This document shows positions 35,554 to 46,718 of a DNA stretch of 64,000 bases, piece by piece. This DNA is from Plectosphaerella cucumerina (taxonomy: Eukaryota > Ascomycota > Sordariomycetes > Glomerellales > Plectosphaerellaceae), in assembly GCA_020746995.1 (NCBI GenBank), contig JAGPXD010000005.1, forward strand, positions 1,240,001 to 1,304,000. The letters are read 5' to 3'. The notes beneath the pieces are model-generated. The model was not told where the DNA came from and ran no database searches. It saw only the letters and a list, made by a program, of their open reading frames with translations. Each line of letters starts with the position of its first letter. Position 1 is the first letter of the stretch. The position numbers were made by a program, and so were the translations under genes.

Positions 35554-36095
35554 ATGTCGAAGATCGCAAGAGACCAGGTCGTCAAGCTCATCGTGGGCGC
35601 CGGCCAGGCCTCCCCCAGCCCCCCCGTCGGTCCCGCGCTGGGTAGCAAGGGTGTCAAGTCTATGGACTTCTGCAAGGTCCGTCACCTTCATCGCATCGCA
35701 GCATACCACCGCCAGATCCCCCATGGGGCCTCCCATAGCTAACAGACATTATTTTCCAGGAGTTCAACGCGAGGACACAACACATCAACGTCGGGACACC
35801 CATGCCCTGTCGGGTGACCGTCCGCGGCGACCGATCCTTCCACTTCGAGATCCGCACCCCCCAGACCTCCTGGCTGCTCCTCAACGCCGCCGACGCCGCC
35901 ATCGGAAAGAAGGGCAGGCGCAAGGGCGCCAGCAACCCCGGCAAGGAGGTCGTCGGCACCGTCAGCCTCAAGCACGTGTACGAGATTGCCAAGATTAAGC
36001 AGACCGAGCTGCGTCTCTCCGGCCTGAGCCTGCAGGGCATGACGCGGTCCATCATCTTCCAGGCCAAGTCGATAGGCATCAACGTTGTGCCGTGA
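35554..36095 (+). CDS. mrpl19: Mitochondrial large-subunit ribosomal protein uL11m
   Basis: Two exons (35554-35676, 35760-36095; 83-nt intron GTCCGT...TTCCAG) encode 152 residues. The sequence is typical bacterial-type L11: VKLIVGAGQASPSPPVGPAL, GSKGVKSMDFCKEFNART, then PCRVTVRGDRSFHFEIRTP and a C-terminal RNA-binding domain (KEVVGTVSLKHVYEIAKIKQ, SLQGMTRSIIFQAKSIGI). The Pro-rich N-terminal domain contacts the GTPase centre and the C-terminal domain binds 23S-type rRNA. The bacterial-like sequence and absence of the cytosolic L12 features indicate mitochondria, although no long presequence is seen. Confidence 0.95.
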
Positions 36096-39000
36096 GAAAA
36101 GAGGGGGGTATGGAGGTATGGAGGCGCTGAGAGATCAGGCCGGGAGCCTGTGTGTATACCAAAGAAGCACCCGCCAGGGGCTCTGTACCATAATTGGCGT
36201 TGGATCAAGGATCACAGCAGCTGTCACATTACATTTCGTCCATGTTTCCAAGCGAGGTGCATCGTGTGAGAAGTCAGAGGTGGTTGTAGCATTGCTGGGG
36301 CGTGGTGCCCGCACTCAACGAGTCTTGGGCTCTGTGCGATATTGGTGGACCCCCAAAGACTCCCAGTGGGAGAGTCGCTTGCTTCGACCCTTGGCCGAAT
36401 TCGCATGAAGCCTGCGTAAGCCATTGACCTTCAATTGGAGCTTTCGCCTGTGTATCGTCTATGTCTGGGCCAAGATTTTGGCCGACTTGTGATAACTGAA
36501 GATGTCCTTGATGCAATCTTCACGAACAGGTAACAAATCTGCCAAACGCGCCAGAGAGTGAGTTACGGATGTTTATGGGCAGATATCAGAATGTGGTAGC
36601 GGAATAATCAATTCCACGGGTGTACACTGAATGCTTGACATGGATAACGCAACTAGACGAGAAACCAAGGGAGATCACGAGTACTCTATACACACAGCTG
36701 TCGAACGAGACCACGAGATCTGAAAGCTACCTAATCCGCCAAAAGACTCGACACCTGGTCGATCTTAGTAAACGGCATGTCTAAAGACTGTTGAGGTTTA
36801 TCATTAACGCTTCCATCTCTGGAGACAGCGTCTGGTCTATCCTTGCTCTCTGCGAGTGCTCCTCGTAAGACTAATGGTTTGTCGGGCTGTTTCCATCAGG
36901 TCAATGGACTCTTCCCAAAGCCATGAAACTACCCATGCTGTGGGCATCCCATACCGAGGATGGTAGTCTCAGACCCACCCTCGTCTCCGGTTCAGATTGC
37001 GTTAGCCACACATCACATTGCGTTCGTGTGCGACGATGTTTGCTGTCTGTTTGCATGATCTAGGTAGCATCCATTAATCGCCTACTTGGACACATCAGCC
37101 TCACAAGTGATCCTCACACCATCAAATTTGGCTGCTGATCGTCCGACCCTGACTGGTGATGATTGCTTGGGTTGGTTCGTCGAGTACAGATGGGCACATG
37201 AACCCTCCTGCCCGAGTCTTCTCGTTCAGAGTACCTGCCCAGATGTACGATATAAACAACATCGCATGAAGGGTTCACGAAGGATCCAGGCAGGTGGAAC
37301 TCCACGTCGTGCAACCAGAATGGAATACTCGACAGTAACAGATTTTACAAGGGCGAGTTAAGCCGACTACTCGAATGTCGGACTTTCCCGAAGGACCCCG
37401 TGACGTCAAGTCTTGTTGGTACGCCCGAGAAGATCACATGCCATTTCAACACCGTGAGGCCAAGTTCTCGCCGTCGATGGCATGGCTTAGCATGCAAGAC
37501 GACTGAGCTTCTCGTGGGCATTTAAGACACGATCACTTCAAAGATAGGCAGGCAGGCAGGCCGACAGGCCGCCCGCTCGATATGGCATTGATACCCGACG
37601 CAGTGGGCGAGCCATTCAAACGTTCCCTACCTTGCCCGTAAGAGAATGGCTTGATAGGATCCGTTGATGCTGGCATCTCAAGTCAGCAATGACCAGATGA
37701 CCCATCTCGAGTCATTGAAATGGCGCGACGAGTACAGCTCTCAACTCAATTGCCGTTCCTTTACTTGTAGTTAGAGAGACAAGATGACATTGCACTGAGT
37801 CATGAGAATTGGTACTGTGATGCAGCTTGACGTCAGTCACGACGGCGACAAGACCGCCAAAAGGTCGAGCCACGAGCTTTGGTCGCAGTGCAGCGCGCAG
37901 CCGGCAGGCCCCCTTGGTATCTTCGAACCTTGGGTCTGGGTCAAGGTCACTGAAGCACACAGCAGCATTCAACCTCGCTGAATTAATTGGGGAGGTTCGA
38001 TCATCGTGGTGACAATCGCAGCCGGACCGACGTTCACAGGCTGTGGATCTGCAATCGACGGCCTAGCCTCCATCGTGATCCCTGCGATCATCGCCTTGTG
38101 GAGTTCGGCTGTCGAGGGGCCCAGGAGGGGTCACTGAATGGAGACCAGGCCCTGCCAACGTCTCTGCGGCGGGGGCTTGGGATTGAGTATTTCCGATTGT
38201 CCGGGGCCTCGGGCCACAGTGACACTTCAGCAAATTGACAGGCAAAAAAACTTCGTCATGTCGTAAAACCCTGAGCTGGGTTCGCCGCCTGATGACTGTT
38301 GCCGACGGTGATGTGCGTAAGATGGATCCGCCGGGACGGTCTCGACCGCGGGAAAACTGGAGCAATGTTCACATTGTGCCTGCGCTTTCGTTCGTAATGC
38401 CGGGGTGGCCGCGCGTTTGGTCATCCAGAAACATTCCCCCTTGTTGAGGCGGAACCAAACGGGGCCCGCCAGGGGACCGCCAGTGGCCACGGCAGTGATT
38501 TTTTTCTTCCTTCGCCGCCGGGAAGACCTTCTGTGAAAATTCTAGGGGCGTTTTGCTCCTGGGTGCTATGACTCGCGCGGGCGACAAGGCTGGGTGGACG
38601 GGCCGTCGGGTTGGGGGCGGGCCCCTAAGCTGACACCGAGCCTGAGGTGAGAGAAGTGAGAGGTGAGTGAGCTCCAGCTTCGGATCGAAAATAGCAGCGC
38701 CCAGACAGAGAGCCCTGTCGTGTGTTTTGCGTGGGAATGGAGGTGACGTTCGCGTGGGTCATGCATTGACAAAGCACAACTGCCATCCACGATGATACAG
38801 TACGGTGTAAGTTGATGGCTCTCGGCTTCGGTCCGTCACCGGGGAAGCTGGCTGAGGGGTCTGGCGTCGGTCGGTCAATCGGAAAGTCAGCCGCCCGCGA
38901 TTTCCACCCTGAAGAACGGCAGAAGAACCGGCCGGATGCAAATGTACTAGCAGTAATATCGTTAGGTACTTCTGCGGCGGGCGTCGCGCCACGCAGTCAT

Positions 39001-39282
39001 CATGTACCCGATCGCAGTGCTCATCCGCATGTGAGTCGTGGTCGTGCCCCACCATCCGCAATTGGCGTTTGCGCTCGCCGCTAATCCATCGGGGGGGCGT
39101 GTCTCTTTTATCGGCCAAGCTTCTTCACGCCGTCCCGACTGTCGTCAACTCTCCTCCCCCCCCACCGACTCGCGACCAGTTCTTCCCTCAGTAAACCGCA
39201 AGAGGAGCGATTGCGAATCCCCTCGACAGACCCAGTCGCGCATACAGTTCTCCCCGGAATCCATTTGCGCCCCCACGGCACC
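36096..39282. other. 3.2 kb intergenic region, lower GC than the genes
   Basis: The uL11m 3' UTR is at the left and the promoter of the kinase gene at the right. The middle (about 36450-37900) is visibly less GC-rich than neighbouring coding DNA. A short GGCA tetranucleotide run (GGCAGGCAGGCAGG) is near 37546-37560. Frames are short and without motifs. No tRNA with recognisable A and B boxes was found. Confidence 0.5.
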
Positions 39283-42020
39283 ATGGCATCGCCAGCCGTC
39301 ACGGGCAATCCTCTGGGTTCCGTCTCTCAGAATCCAGGTGCGTGTGTTCCCGAGCATCCCGGCGCCCCGCCCAGAGGAGCCACCACCACCACGACAGCCC
39401 TGCTTACTGACGTTGAACCTCGCAGAGCCGATCGTTAACGACGCCCCGTTTGCTGAGCGCACAAACAGCATTGAAGACCTGAAGGCCGAGAAGATCGCTG
39501 CCACGGCCTCGACGTCGTCCGCGGCCACCGATACCACCGCCGTAGCCCCTCCAACATCCGCTCCCGTCGCCGACGACGGCGCCCCGAACACAGCCGTCCG
39601 CTTCGCCTCGACTGTCGAAGAGATCTCGCACGCGCCCGCCGAACCGATGGCCCAATCCACTTCACCCTTTTCTCCTGGCGAGGACTCCATCGCAGAGGTC
39701 ATGTCCGACCAGATCAAGGAGCTATCTACGTCTCTGCAGAACGTCGACCTGCAAGGACGGCGCCTCAGCAGGTTCGCTTTCGAGCCCTACTCGCTGCCGG
39801 CATCCAGGGTGAGCTGCTCCCCCACCGGCGTGCACGACCGACTATGACCACGCCATACACCAGGGCGCTGTTTCAGTCATGCTGGGCCTTCGCCCACCCC
39901 AGTCTCTGTTTGCTTCTTGGCTCCCAATTTGCTGACGACTCCAACAAGATCAATTCTCGCGAAGACATCTCGGCCTCCTCCACACGCTTGCCGACCCCAA
40001 GCCGTGGCTCACCGCACCTCGGCCCGTCGCAAAACGTCCACACTCCTCCTCTGACCCCAGCAGGCACAGATGCCGTCGACCGTGACGGCAAGCCCATCCC
40101 CCACCGACCGAGTCTTACCAAGGGCCACGCCACACCGGAGCCTATCACGCCCCAGGTGTCCGTCTCCCACGACGCAACCACGAGCTCACCGCGCGGTGCC
40201 GCGAGCGACGCCGGCCCCAAGGTCGCCTTCGAAGACGGAGTTGACGACAGCCATCGCTCGCATCGCAAGGGCATGTTCTCCATCGGACCCGGTGGCTCGA
40301 CGCCTGTCTCTCGCGAGTCGAGCCCCTCGCGCGCATCGCAGCTCTACTCCAAGCCGAGGACCCCTCAGGGCGACGCCAACGACCCGTACGCTGCCAGCAA
40401 GCGCCAGCCCCAGTTGAAGCACCCGGATAAGCACAACGTCGAGTCTCGCTTCCAATTCAGCAGGCGGCGGCCGGGCCAGGGCACCTCGCCCTCCAGCTCT
40501 ACCGCCTCGCTCGTCAAGCCTGACAAGCGCCACCTGTTTGGCGGCCGACGGCACCACTCGGACGACGGGCAGCAGGACGACTCGGCTAGTATCAACAGTC
40601 GTCAGGGCTCGTTTGCCGACCTCAAGCGCTTCTTCAACAAGACGGGCAACAAGAAGGAGAAGAAGGAGAAGCGACCCTCGTCGCAATCCGGGGCCGACTC
40701 GGCGCTGCACACCCCCGTCGTCTCTCACTCAGCGGCGACGCCGGGCCAACCGCGACACCCGTTCGGCGAGGACCACGGTCTCATCTCAAAGTACGGCAAG
40801 CTCGGCAAGGTGCTCGGCTCTGGCGCCGGCGGCAAGGTTCGACTGATGAAGCGCCATGACGACGGCGTCGTCTTCGCCGTGAAGGAATTCCGGGAGCGCT
40901 ACTCCTATGAGACACCAAAGGAATACGTCAAGCGGCTGACGGCCGAGTTCTGCGTCGGCTCGACCCTCCACCACGGCAATGTCATCGAGACTCTCGATAT
41001 TCTGCAGGAAAAGGAGCGATGGTACCAGGTGATGGAGTACGCGCCTTACGACCTCTTCGCGATTGTCATGACAGGCAAGATGACGCGGCCCGAGATCACT
41101 TGCTGCTTCCTGCAGATCCTCAACGGCGTCACTTACCTTCACTCGATGGGCCTGGCGCACCGCGATCTGAAGCTGGACAATGTGGTGGTTAGCGATCGGG
41201 GCATCATGAAGATCATCGATTTCGGAAGCTCCCACGTCTTCAAGTATCCATTTGAGACGAACACGATGCTCGCCACAGGTAAGTTGTGCGAATCGGAAGG
41301 ACTGATGACACTTGGTGCTAACACTTGTCAGGCATTGTTGGCTCGGATCCGTACCTTGCGCCCGAAGTTATGGTAGAGCGCAAGTACGATGCCCAGGCCG
41401 TGGATATTTGGTCGCTTGCCATCATCTTCTGCTGCATGTCGCTACGCAGGTTCCCTTGGAAGGTCCCCAAGATGACAGACAACAGCTTCAAGCTGTTTGC
41501 TGCAGACCCGACACCAGGCCATGACCCAAAGAAGCTCGCGCTGCCGTCCAAGTCGACAAACGATCTCAGTACTGCGCGTGCGCGAGACATGTACACCGAG
41601 GACGACGGGAAGGAAAAGAAACATGGCGAGCATGGTCACCACCATCATCACCATGAGGAAGGCTCGAAGTCGCGACCCGTTTCCCAGGTCGAGCCGGTTC
41701 CCATCTCGGAGAAGGAGGGCGAGGAGAAGAAGCCCGAGGAGAAGAAGAAGGAGGCGGCACCGGCAGCCGACAAGAAGGAGGTCATCAGGGGCCCCTGGAG
41801 GGTGCTTCGCGTGCTGCCGAGGGAGAGCCGGCACATCATCGGCAGGATGCTCGAGATCAAGGTGGCCGACCGTGCCAAGATGGAGGAGATCCTGCAAGAC
41901 CCGTGGGTCGCCAACAGCGACATCTGCTCGCAGGAGGGACCGGGAGGGCAGGTCACCAACGCCGAGGGCCACACGCACATCCTCGAGTTCCCGCAGCCGC
42001 CGGCGGGCGAGAACAAGTAG
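39283..42020 (+). CDS. sat4: Sat4/Hal4-type Ser/Thr protein kinase
   Basis: Four exons (39283-39337, 39426-39808, 39949-41278, 41332-42020) encode 818 residues. Residues 1-400 are disordered and Ser/Pro/basic-rich. The kinase domain (about 405-790) shows the glycine loop GSGAGGKV from 418, the catalytic lysine K440 in FAVKEF, HRDLKLDN from 532, DFGSS from 552, and the APE region SDPYLAPEV. A long charged insert in the C-lobe (about 630-720) includes six consecutive His (HGHHHHHHEEG) and Lys/Glu-rich sequence; inserts here are usual in the Hal4/Hal5/Npr1 family. Yeast Sat4/Hal4 stabilises the potassium transporters Trk1/2 and other plasma-membrane nutrient transporters. The third exon's acceptor (AACAAG at 39948) is non-ideal but restores frame; it is the least certain junction. 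Confidence 0.9.
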
Positions 42021-42667
42021 GGGCGGGCGATGAGGTAGTGCCTGCCGCTTGTGGTTTTACGATGACGACGACGTCTCCTACGGTTCTGTTTTTGCATTTG
42101 AGGATACCGGCGCACGAGGGAAAGGGAGGGGAGGAACTCTTGGAGTATTGTTTTGCTCCCTCTTCGCATTTCATGCACAGGACCCGGGCGGGGAGAAGGA
42201 CGAGGGGCCGCGCGAGTAGATCTTTGTTGCTTTGCCTTTTCTTCTTTTCCTTCTACAGCGCATGACTTGGAGCGAGTATTTTCCTGGCGGTACGCCGGCG
42301 GGTAGGGGGCATAGAGCGAGGATAGATATTTAAGAAAGGCGCTTCGATGCAAGTCGGACGGAAGGGATGAGTGAGGTCTGGTGGTAGTAGCCCCTGAGAC
42401 CGTGCGCGGGTGACGGGAGATTGCGGGCATCCCCATGCTCATGCACTGTGCGTCGTCGGACCTCGGAAAAAGCTCCCAGCCGCTCGGGCCCCAAAAAAAT
42501 TGCTTGCCATTTCCATCCATTGATTCTGGAAGCTCTTGGAATAGCTTCAGTCTCCTGTCCCGAAACCCTCCAAAACAAACACTCCGGAACACATCTCAAC
42601 CCCGTCCACACCGTCCCTTCCGATCAATCCGTCGTCACCGAGTCGATAACCCCAAACACACTTCACA
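42021..42667. promoter_or_regulatory. kinase 3' UTR and hsp10 promoter
   Basis: No gene was found. The right part carries the heat-shock element annotated separately. Confidence 0.55.
42523..42542. promoter_or_regulatory. Heat-shock element upstream of hsp10
   Basis: Four adjacent 5-bp units alternate as aTTCt-gGAAg-cTCTt-gGAAt, with one mismatch in the third. This is the nTTCnnGAAn array bound by trimeric heat-shock factor, about 125 bp before the hsp10 ATG. A further TTC follows at 42546-42548. Confidence 0.7.
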
Positions 42668-43219
42668 ATGGTGAGTCTACGCACCTACGAACCGGGACAC
42701 GCTCGCGCGCCGCGGCAAGCCTCGGCTATCCGGAAAGGCGAAAGCCATCCGGGGCGTCCGTTCAAGGCTCCCAGCTGACACCCTTCTTCCTCGCAGGCCA
42801 CCTCCATCCGCTCCATCCGCTCCCTCGTCCCCCTCCTGGACCGCGTCCTGGTTCAGCGCGTCAAGGCCGAGACCAAGACGGCGTCGGGCATCTTCCTCCC
42901 TGAGTCGAGCGTCAAGGAGCTCAACGAGGGTCGCGTCCTGGCCGTCGGCCCCGGCGCTGTTGACCGGGATGGCAAGAGGGTCCCCATGGGCGTTGCGTCC
43001 GGCGACCGCGTCCTGATTCCCCAGGTATGTCTGCGCTGCAGCACCCCAGCCAAGGCAGAGACTGACATGTTTCGCAGTTCGGTGGTTCTCCCGTCAAGGT
43101 CGGCGAGGAGGAGTACACCCTGTACCGGGACAGCGAGTAAGTCTACGCCCTCAACCACGCATCTTCCTCCTCATGACTAATGCATCCCCTCCAGGATCCT
43201 GGCCAAGATCAACGAGTAA
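42668..43219 (+). CDS. hsp10: Mitochondrial co-chaperonin Hsp10
   Basis: Four coding exons (42668-42670, 42797-43024, 43078-43136, 43195-43219) encode 104 residues. The first coding exon is only the ATG, directly followed by donor GTGAGT; exon 2 resumes with ATSIRSIRSLVPLLDRVLVQ. Typical GroES/Hsp10 features follow: the mobile loop KTASGIFLPESS, EGRVLAVGPG, GDRVLIPQFGG and YRDSEILAKINE at the end. Hsp10 caps the Hsp60 ring in the mitochondrial matrix during protein folding. The heat-shock element upstream agrees with stress induction. Confidence 0.96.
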
Positions 43220-44969
43220 AAGACAAAGATTTAGATACCCCAAAGTCGACTGCAAGACCGAGGCGGCGGGCGGGCTGCAAAGACGAACGAAGGAAAAACC
43301 GTCGTTGCGCTGTACTATATTGAGACCAACAACAACCCCCTGTACCAAGAGAGATTTTCAAGACAACGAGGGCCGGCAACAGTTCCCCGGCTTGTGAGAT
43401 TACGAACGTGTGTTTTGGAGTATACCGGGTGTGTGGCACGGCTGTATCAACAGATGGGGGGGAGGGGCCTAGGCCTGGTGATTATGTGTGTGTTGTAATA
43501 ACTCCGCTCTTTGAAGACATGATGATGCCTTCTTCTTTCTCGGGTGCGCGAGGTGTGAGGGTGTCGTCGTCTGGGGAGGAAGGGTCGGGTCGTCCTGCTG
43601 TTCTGCGGAGGGTTCGTGTGACAGGCGAGGATGTCGTCGGACGCGGGGAGCGTGGTGGCTTTCGCGCCGAGCGGTTGCCTTGATGCAGGGGGAGGAGGAC
43701 GAGGCGGCTGGGTGCAGGATGTGTTCACCGTGGCGCTGACCGAGGACGAGCGGCTTGTTGGCAGCGAGTCGGGAGGTCTTGGCGGCATCTCGGCGACGGG
43801 ATCTTATGAAGGAGCTTGGGCGAGACTTGAGGGCCTGGGAGCAGCGGCCAGCCACTCGTGGTGATTCCCCAGAAGCCCATCCCCGACTCGGGTCTCACAG
43901 CACACATCGCCAATCCAAGCACAACCCGATCACACATCCCCCTCCCCATGGAGCCAGAGGAGTGTCTCCCCGAGAACAACCACCAATGGTCCAGCGCACG
44001 CCCTCACTAGCGGTCTGCCAAGCACCGCTGAGCGCGCTGAAGCCTTGAGATTAGCACGGGGCGCGCGAAGGAGCTCACCCACGAAAAGCAAACACGCCAA
44101 AAGCCTCTCCAACTGCACCTCGAGATGATCATCTCCAAAAGTTCTTCCTCCGCACATAAACATCCCTGCTGCTCATCCGGGCATCTCTGCCGTCCCCGAA
44201 TGTAACCCTCAGGGGGGGCAACCCTCCCCCGCGGAAGACGATCATCGGAGAGTTTCAGCCTGGTCTTTTGTGCTGGGACCTGCAGCGGCCTATGCATGCA
44301 TGCAGCTGAGTTGGCATCCCGTCTGTCTCTGCCCGGTTGTCTGACAACCTGTTGATGATACAAGAGCCGCCGCCTCAACGGCGCACAATATGGGTAGATG
44401 TCTGGATGGCAAACGCGCTAGAAGCGCCATGACCAACGTCGTGTGCTTCGGGAGAGGTGTTGAAGAAACATGGGACCATCTCCGCAGTCCGCGGCTTGGA
44501 GTTGCTGCCCCTGGCGGCAATCTACTCTGATGCCGCGATGGATGCGATGCCGGCTGCCAGGCGACATTGGCATCCCTACGGCTATGCACGCCGAGGTCTG
44601 AAGGTCTCAGGGGCTGATCCTCGACTTGTGCCACCCCACCGCCCAGCCGCTCGAGGGAACTGGAGCTTGACTTGCCAAGAAGATGGACCGACGCCTCTGT
44701 CCCTGGCGTTGTTGATATAAAGATCCTGCGCGAGCCTCATCATCAACCCTTTCTTGCTCCCTACGCTTCCTCGAGGCCTTCCGCTCCCTCTGTCGTTTGA
44801 CGTCCTTCTTTTCTAGTGCCCCCTTTTCTCCCACCAACGTACATTCAATCCCTGGCTGTGACCACCACTCCCATATACCACTGCTGAGCAGTCCTTGCCC
44901 ATCTTCATCACTCTTCATCCTGCACACTGTCAGTGACAGCCCGTCTTTAACACCCCGAACCATACCACC
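43220..44969. other. intergenic: hsp10 3' region and LPMO promoter
   Basis: 1.75 kb without a supported gene. The last 250 bp hold the LPMO TATA box and a CT-rich leader. Confidence 0.5.
44716..44722 (+). promoter_or_regulatory. TATA box (TATAAAG) of the AA9 LPMO gene
   Basis: TATAAAG lies about 250 bp before the ATG at 44970, followed by a long pyrimidine-rich leader, a layout common for inducible secreted-enzyme genes in filamentous fungi. Confidence 0.5.
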
Positions 44970-46496
44970 ATGAAGTTCACCACCGCCATGGCCGCCCTCC
45001 TGGCCACCCGCCTCGTCAGCGCCCACACCCTCCTCACCACCGTCCACATCGAAGGCGAGTCCCAGGGCGACGGCACCTGCATCCGCATGCCCCGCGACAG
45101 CGCCACCTCCACCTCCCCCGTCAAGGGCCTCACCAGCAAAGACATGGCCTGCGGCACCGACGGCGAGATCCCCGCCGCCTTCGTCTGCCCCGTCTCCGCA
45201 GGCTCGACCCTCACCTTCGAATACCGCGAGTGGCCCGACGGCCGCCAGGGCGGTGCCATCGATAAGTCCCACCGCGGACCCTGCTCCATCTACGTCAAGC
45301 GCGTCGACGACATGTTCTCAGACCCCGCCGCCGGCGACGGCTGGACGAAGATCTGGCATGAGGGCTACGATGCCGACGAAGGCCGTTGGTGCACGGAGAA
45401 GCTCATGGACAACAAGGGACTTCTCTCTTTCGAGCTACCGTCTGGCCTGCCCGCAGGTGACTACATCGTCCGCTCTGAGCTCCTCGCCCTCCACCAGGCT
45501 GCATCCAAGGATGACCCGCAGTACTACGTTGGCTGCGTCCAGCTCCATATCCGCGACGGACCGTCCGACTCTTCTGTCCTGTCGCGTCACGCAGTCAGTA
45601 TCCCAGGCCACGTCGACGGCTCCGAACCAGGAAATAGATTCGACATTTATAAGCGTCCCATGGACAAGAACTACGAGATTCCCGGGCCGGAGCCTTACTC
45701 CCCCGTCGGCAAGCCCGCTGGAAAGCCCGGTCCTGCGTCCGGCTTCCCCGGCGCCATCCCTTCCGGCTGTCTGTCCAAGAATGCAAACTGGTGCGGCAAG
45801 GCACTGCCCGCGTACTCAGGCGAGCTGCCTTGCTGGGCTGCCGTGGAAGCTTGCTTCGCCCAGGGCAGTAAGTGCTACGACTCGACGTCGCCTACGGGCG
45901 TCAAGGGGTGTGACAACTGGAACAAGTACATGTGTCATGGCATCCAGGCTGAGTGCAGGGCGAAGAACGTCAAGGGACCGCCTGAAGTTGATATCCCGGT
46001 ACACAAGGTCCCCAGGAAGGGACCGATCCCCCCGGCGGTGAACAGGGGTGCTGGATCGCGGTCGGGGTCGAGCAGCTTTGAGTCGGACGACACGCCGGCG
46101 GAGAAGCCTGCTGTTACTTCGACAGCTGCTGCTTCAATCCCGACTGTCCCCAGCACAGATGACGATGGTGTCCCGGCCTCGCCTGTCTTTGTGGTCGTCA
46201 CCAGTACTTCATCCAGTGGTCCTCGCGCTACAGCGTCTTCTACCCCTGAGACTGGGTCGGACTCAGGCTCCGACGACTACGACTCCGGTCCCAAGTCTGA
46301 CACCGGCTCCAGGCCCGACTCCGGCCTCACCGTCTCGCCCGATGGATCCTGTGGCGGTGACTCTGGCTACACTTGCCTGGGAAGCCGCTTCGGCAACTGC
46401 TGCTCTCGCTTTGGCCGTTGCGGCCGTCGCTCGCGCGCCTGCGGCTGTCACTGTCAGTCGGCTTTTGGGCTCTGCGACGAGAAGTCGAAGGATTGA
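44970..46496 (+). CDS. Secreted AA9 lytic polysaccharide monooxygenase with C-terminal CBM18-like chitin-binding module
   Basis: A single exon encodes 508 residues. A signal peptide of 18 residues ends LVSA, so mature His19 becomes the N-terminal copper ligand. The AA9 core (19-195) reads ACGTDGEIPAAFVCPVSAGS, AIDKSHRGPCSIYVKRVDD (second copper His H101), GWTKIWHEGY, LLALHQAA and DPQYYVGCVQL (axial Tyr186). A Pro-rich linker is followed by a six-Cys segment (about 265-335: GCLSKNANWCGKALP...CWAAVEACF...CYDS...CDNWNKYMCHGI...C). A long Ser/Thr/Pro/Asp linker then leads to a terminal Cys-rich module (about 455-505: GSCGGDSGYTCLGS, NCCSRFGRCG, CGCHCQSAFGLC), whose spacing fits CBM18. AA9 enzymes cleave cellulose or hemicellulose oxidatively using copper and an electron donor. 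Confidence 0.9.
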   Translation: MKFTTAMAALLATRLVSAHTLLTTVHIEGESQGDGTCIRMPRDSATSTSPVKGLTSKDMACGTDGEIPAAFVCPVSAGSTLTFEYREWPDGRQGGAIDKSHRGPCSIYVKRVDDMFSDPAAGDGWTKIWHEGYDADEGRWCTEKLMDNKGLLSFELPSGLPAGDYIVRSELLALHQAASKDDPQYYVGCVQLHIRDGPSDSSVLSRHAVSIPGHVDGSEPGNRFDIYKRPMDKNYEIPGPEPYSPVGKPAGKPGPASGFPGAIPSGCLSKNANWCGKALPAYSGELPCWAAVEACFAQGSKCYDSTSPTGVKGCDNWNKYMCHGIQAECRAKNVKGPPEVDIPVHKVPRKGPIPPAVNRGAGSRSGSSSFESDDTPAEKPAVTSTAAASIPTVPSTDDDGVPASPVFVVVTSTSSSGPRATASSTPETGSDSGSDDYDSGPKSDTGSRPDSGLTVSPDGSCGGDSGYTCLGSRFGNCCSRFGRCGRRSRACGCHCQSAFGLCDEKSKD

Positions 46497-46718
46497 GCGT
46501 TGGTGGCACTGTATGATCATGGTGAATCCTTCAATCCATATGAGGACCTAGTCCTTTTCTTCTTGTACATATGTTGAGAACTCTAAACAACTACCTATTG
46601 GTGAACTTGTTCTAGTTCACCCAGTGTTGAGACTGTAACCGCCTTTTCCAAACGCCCGCCAGTTGATGCAGTACAACCCAAGAAATAAGACCAAACACTA
46701 AAGAATCTGGCTGATCAG

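Noticed and set aside
37960..38010. GGTTCGATCATC, briefly considered as a tRNA B box
   Set aside because: It lacks the GGTTCGANNCC end, and no A box or acceptor stem is at the right distance.
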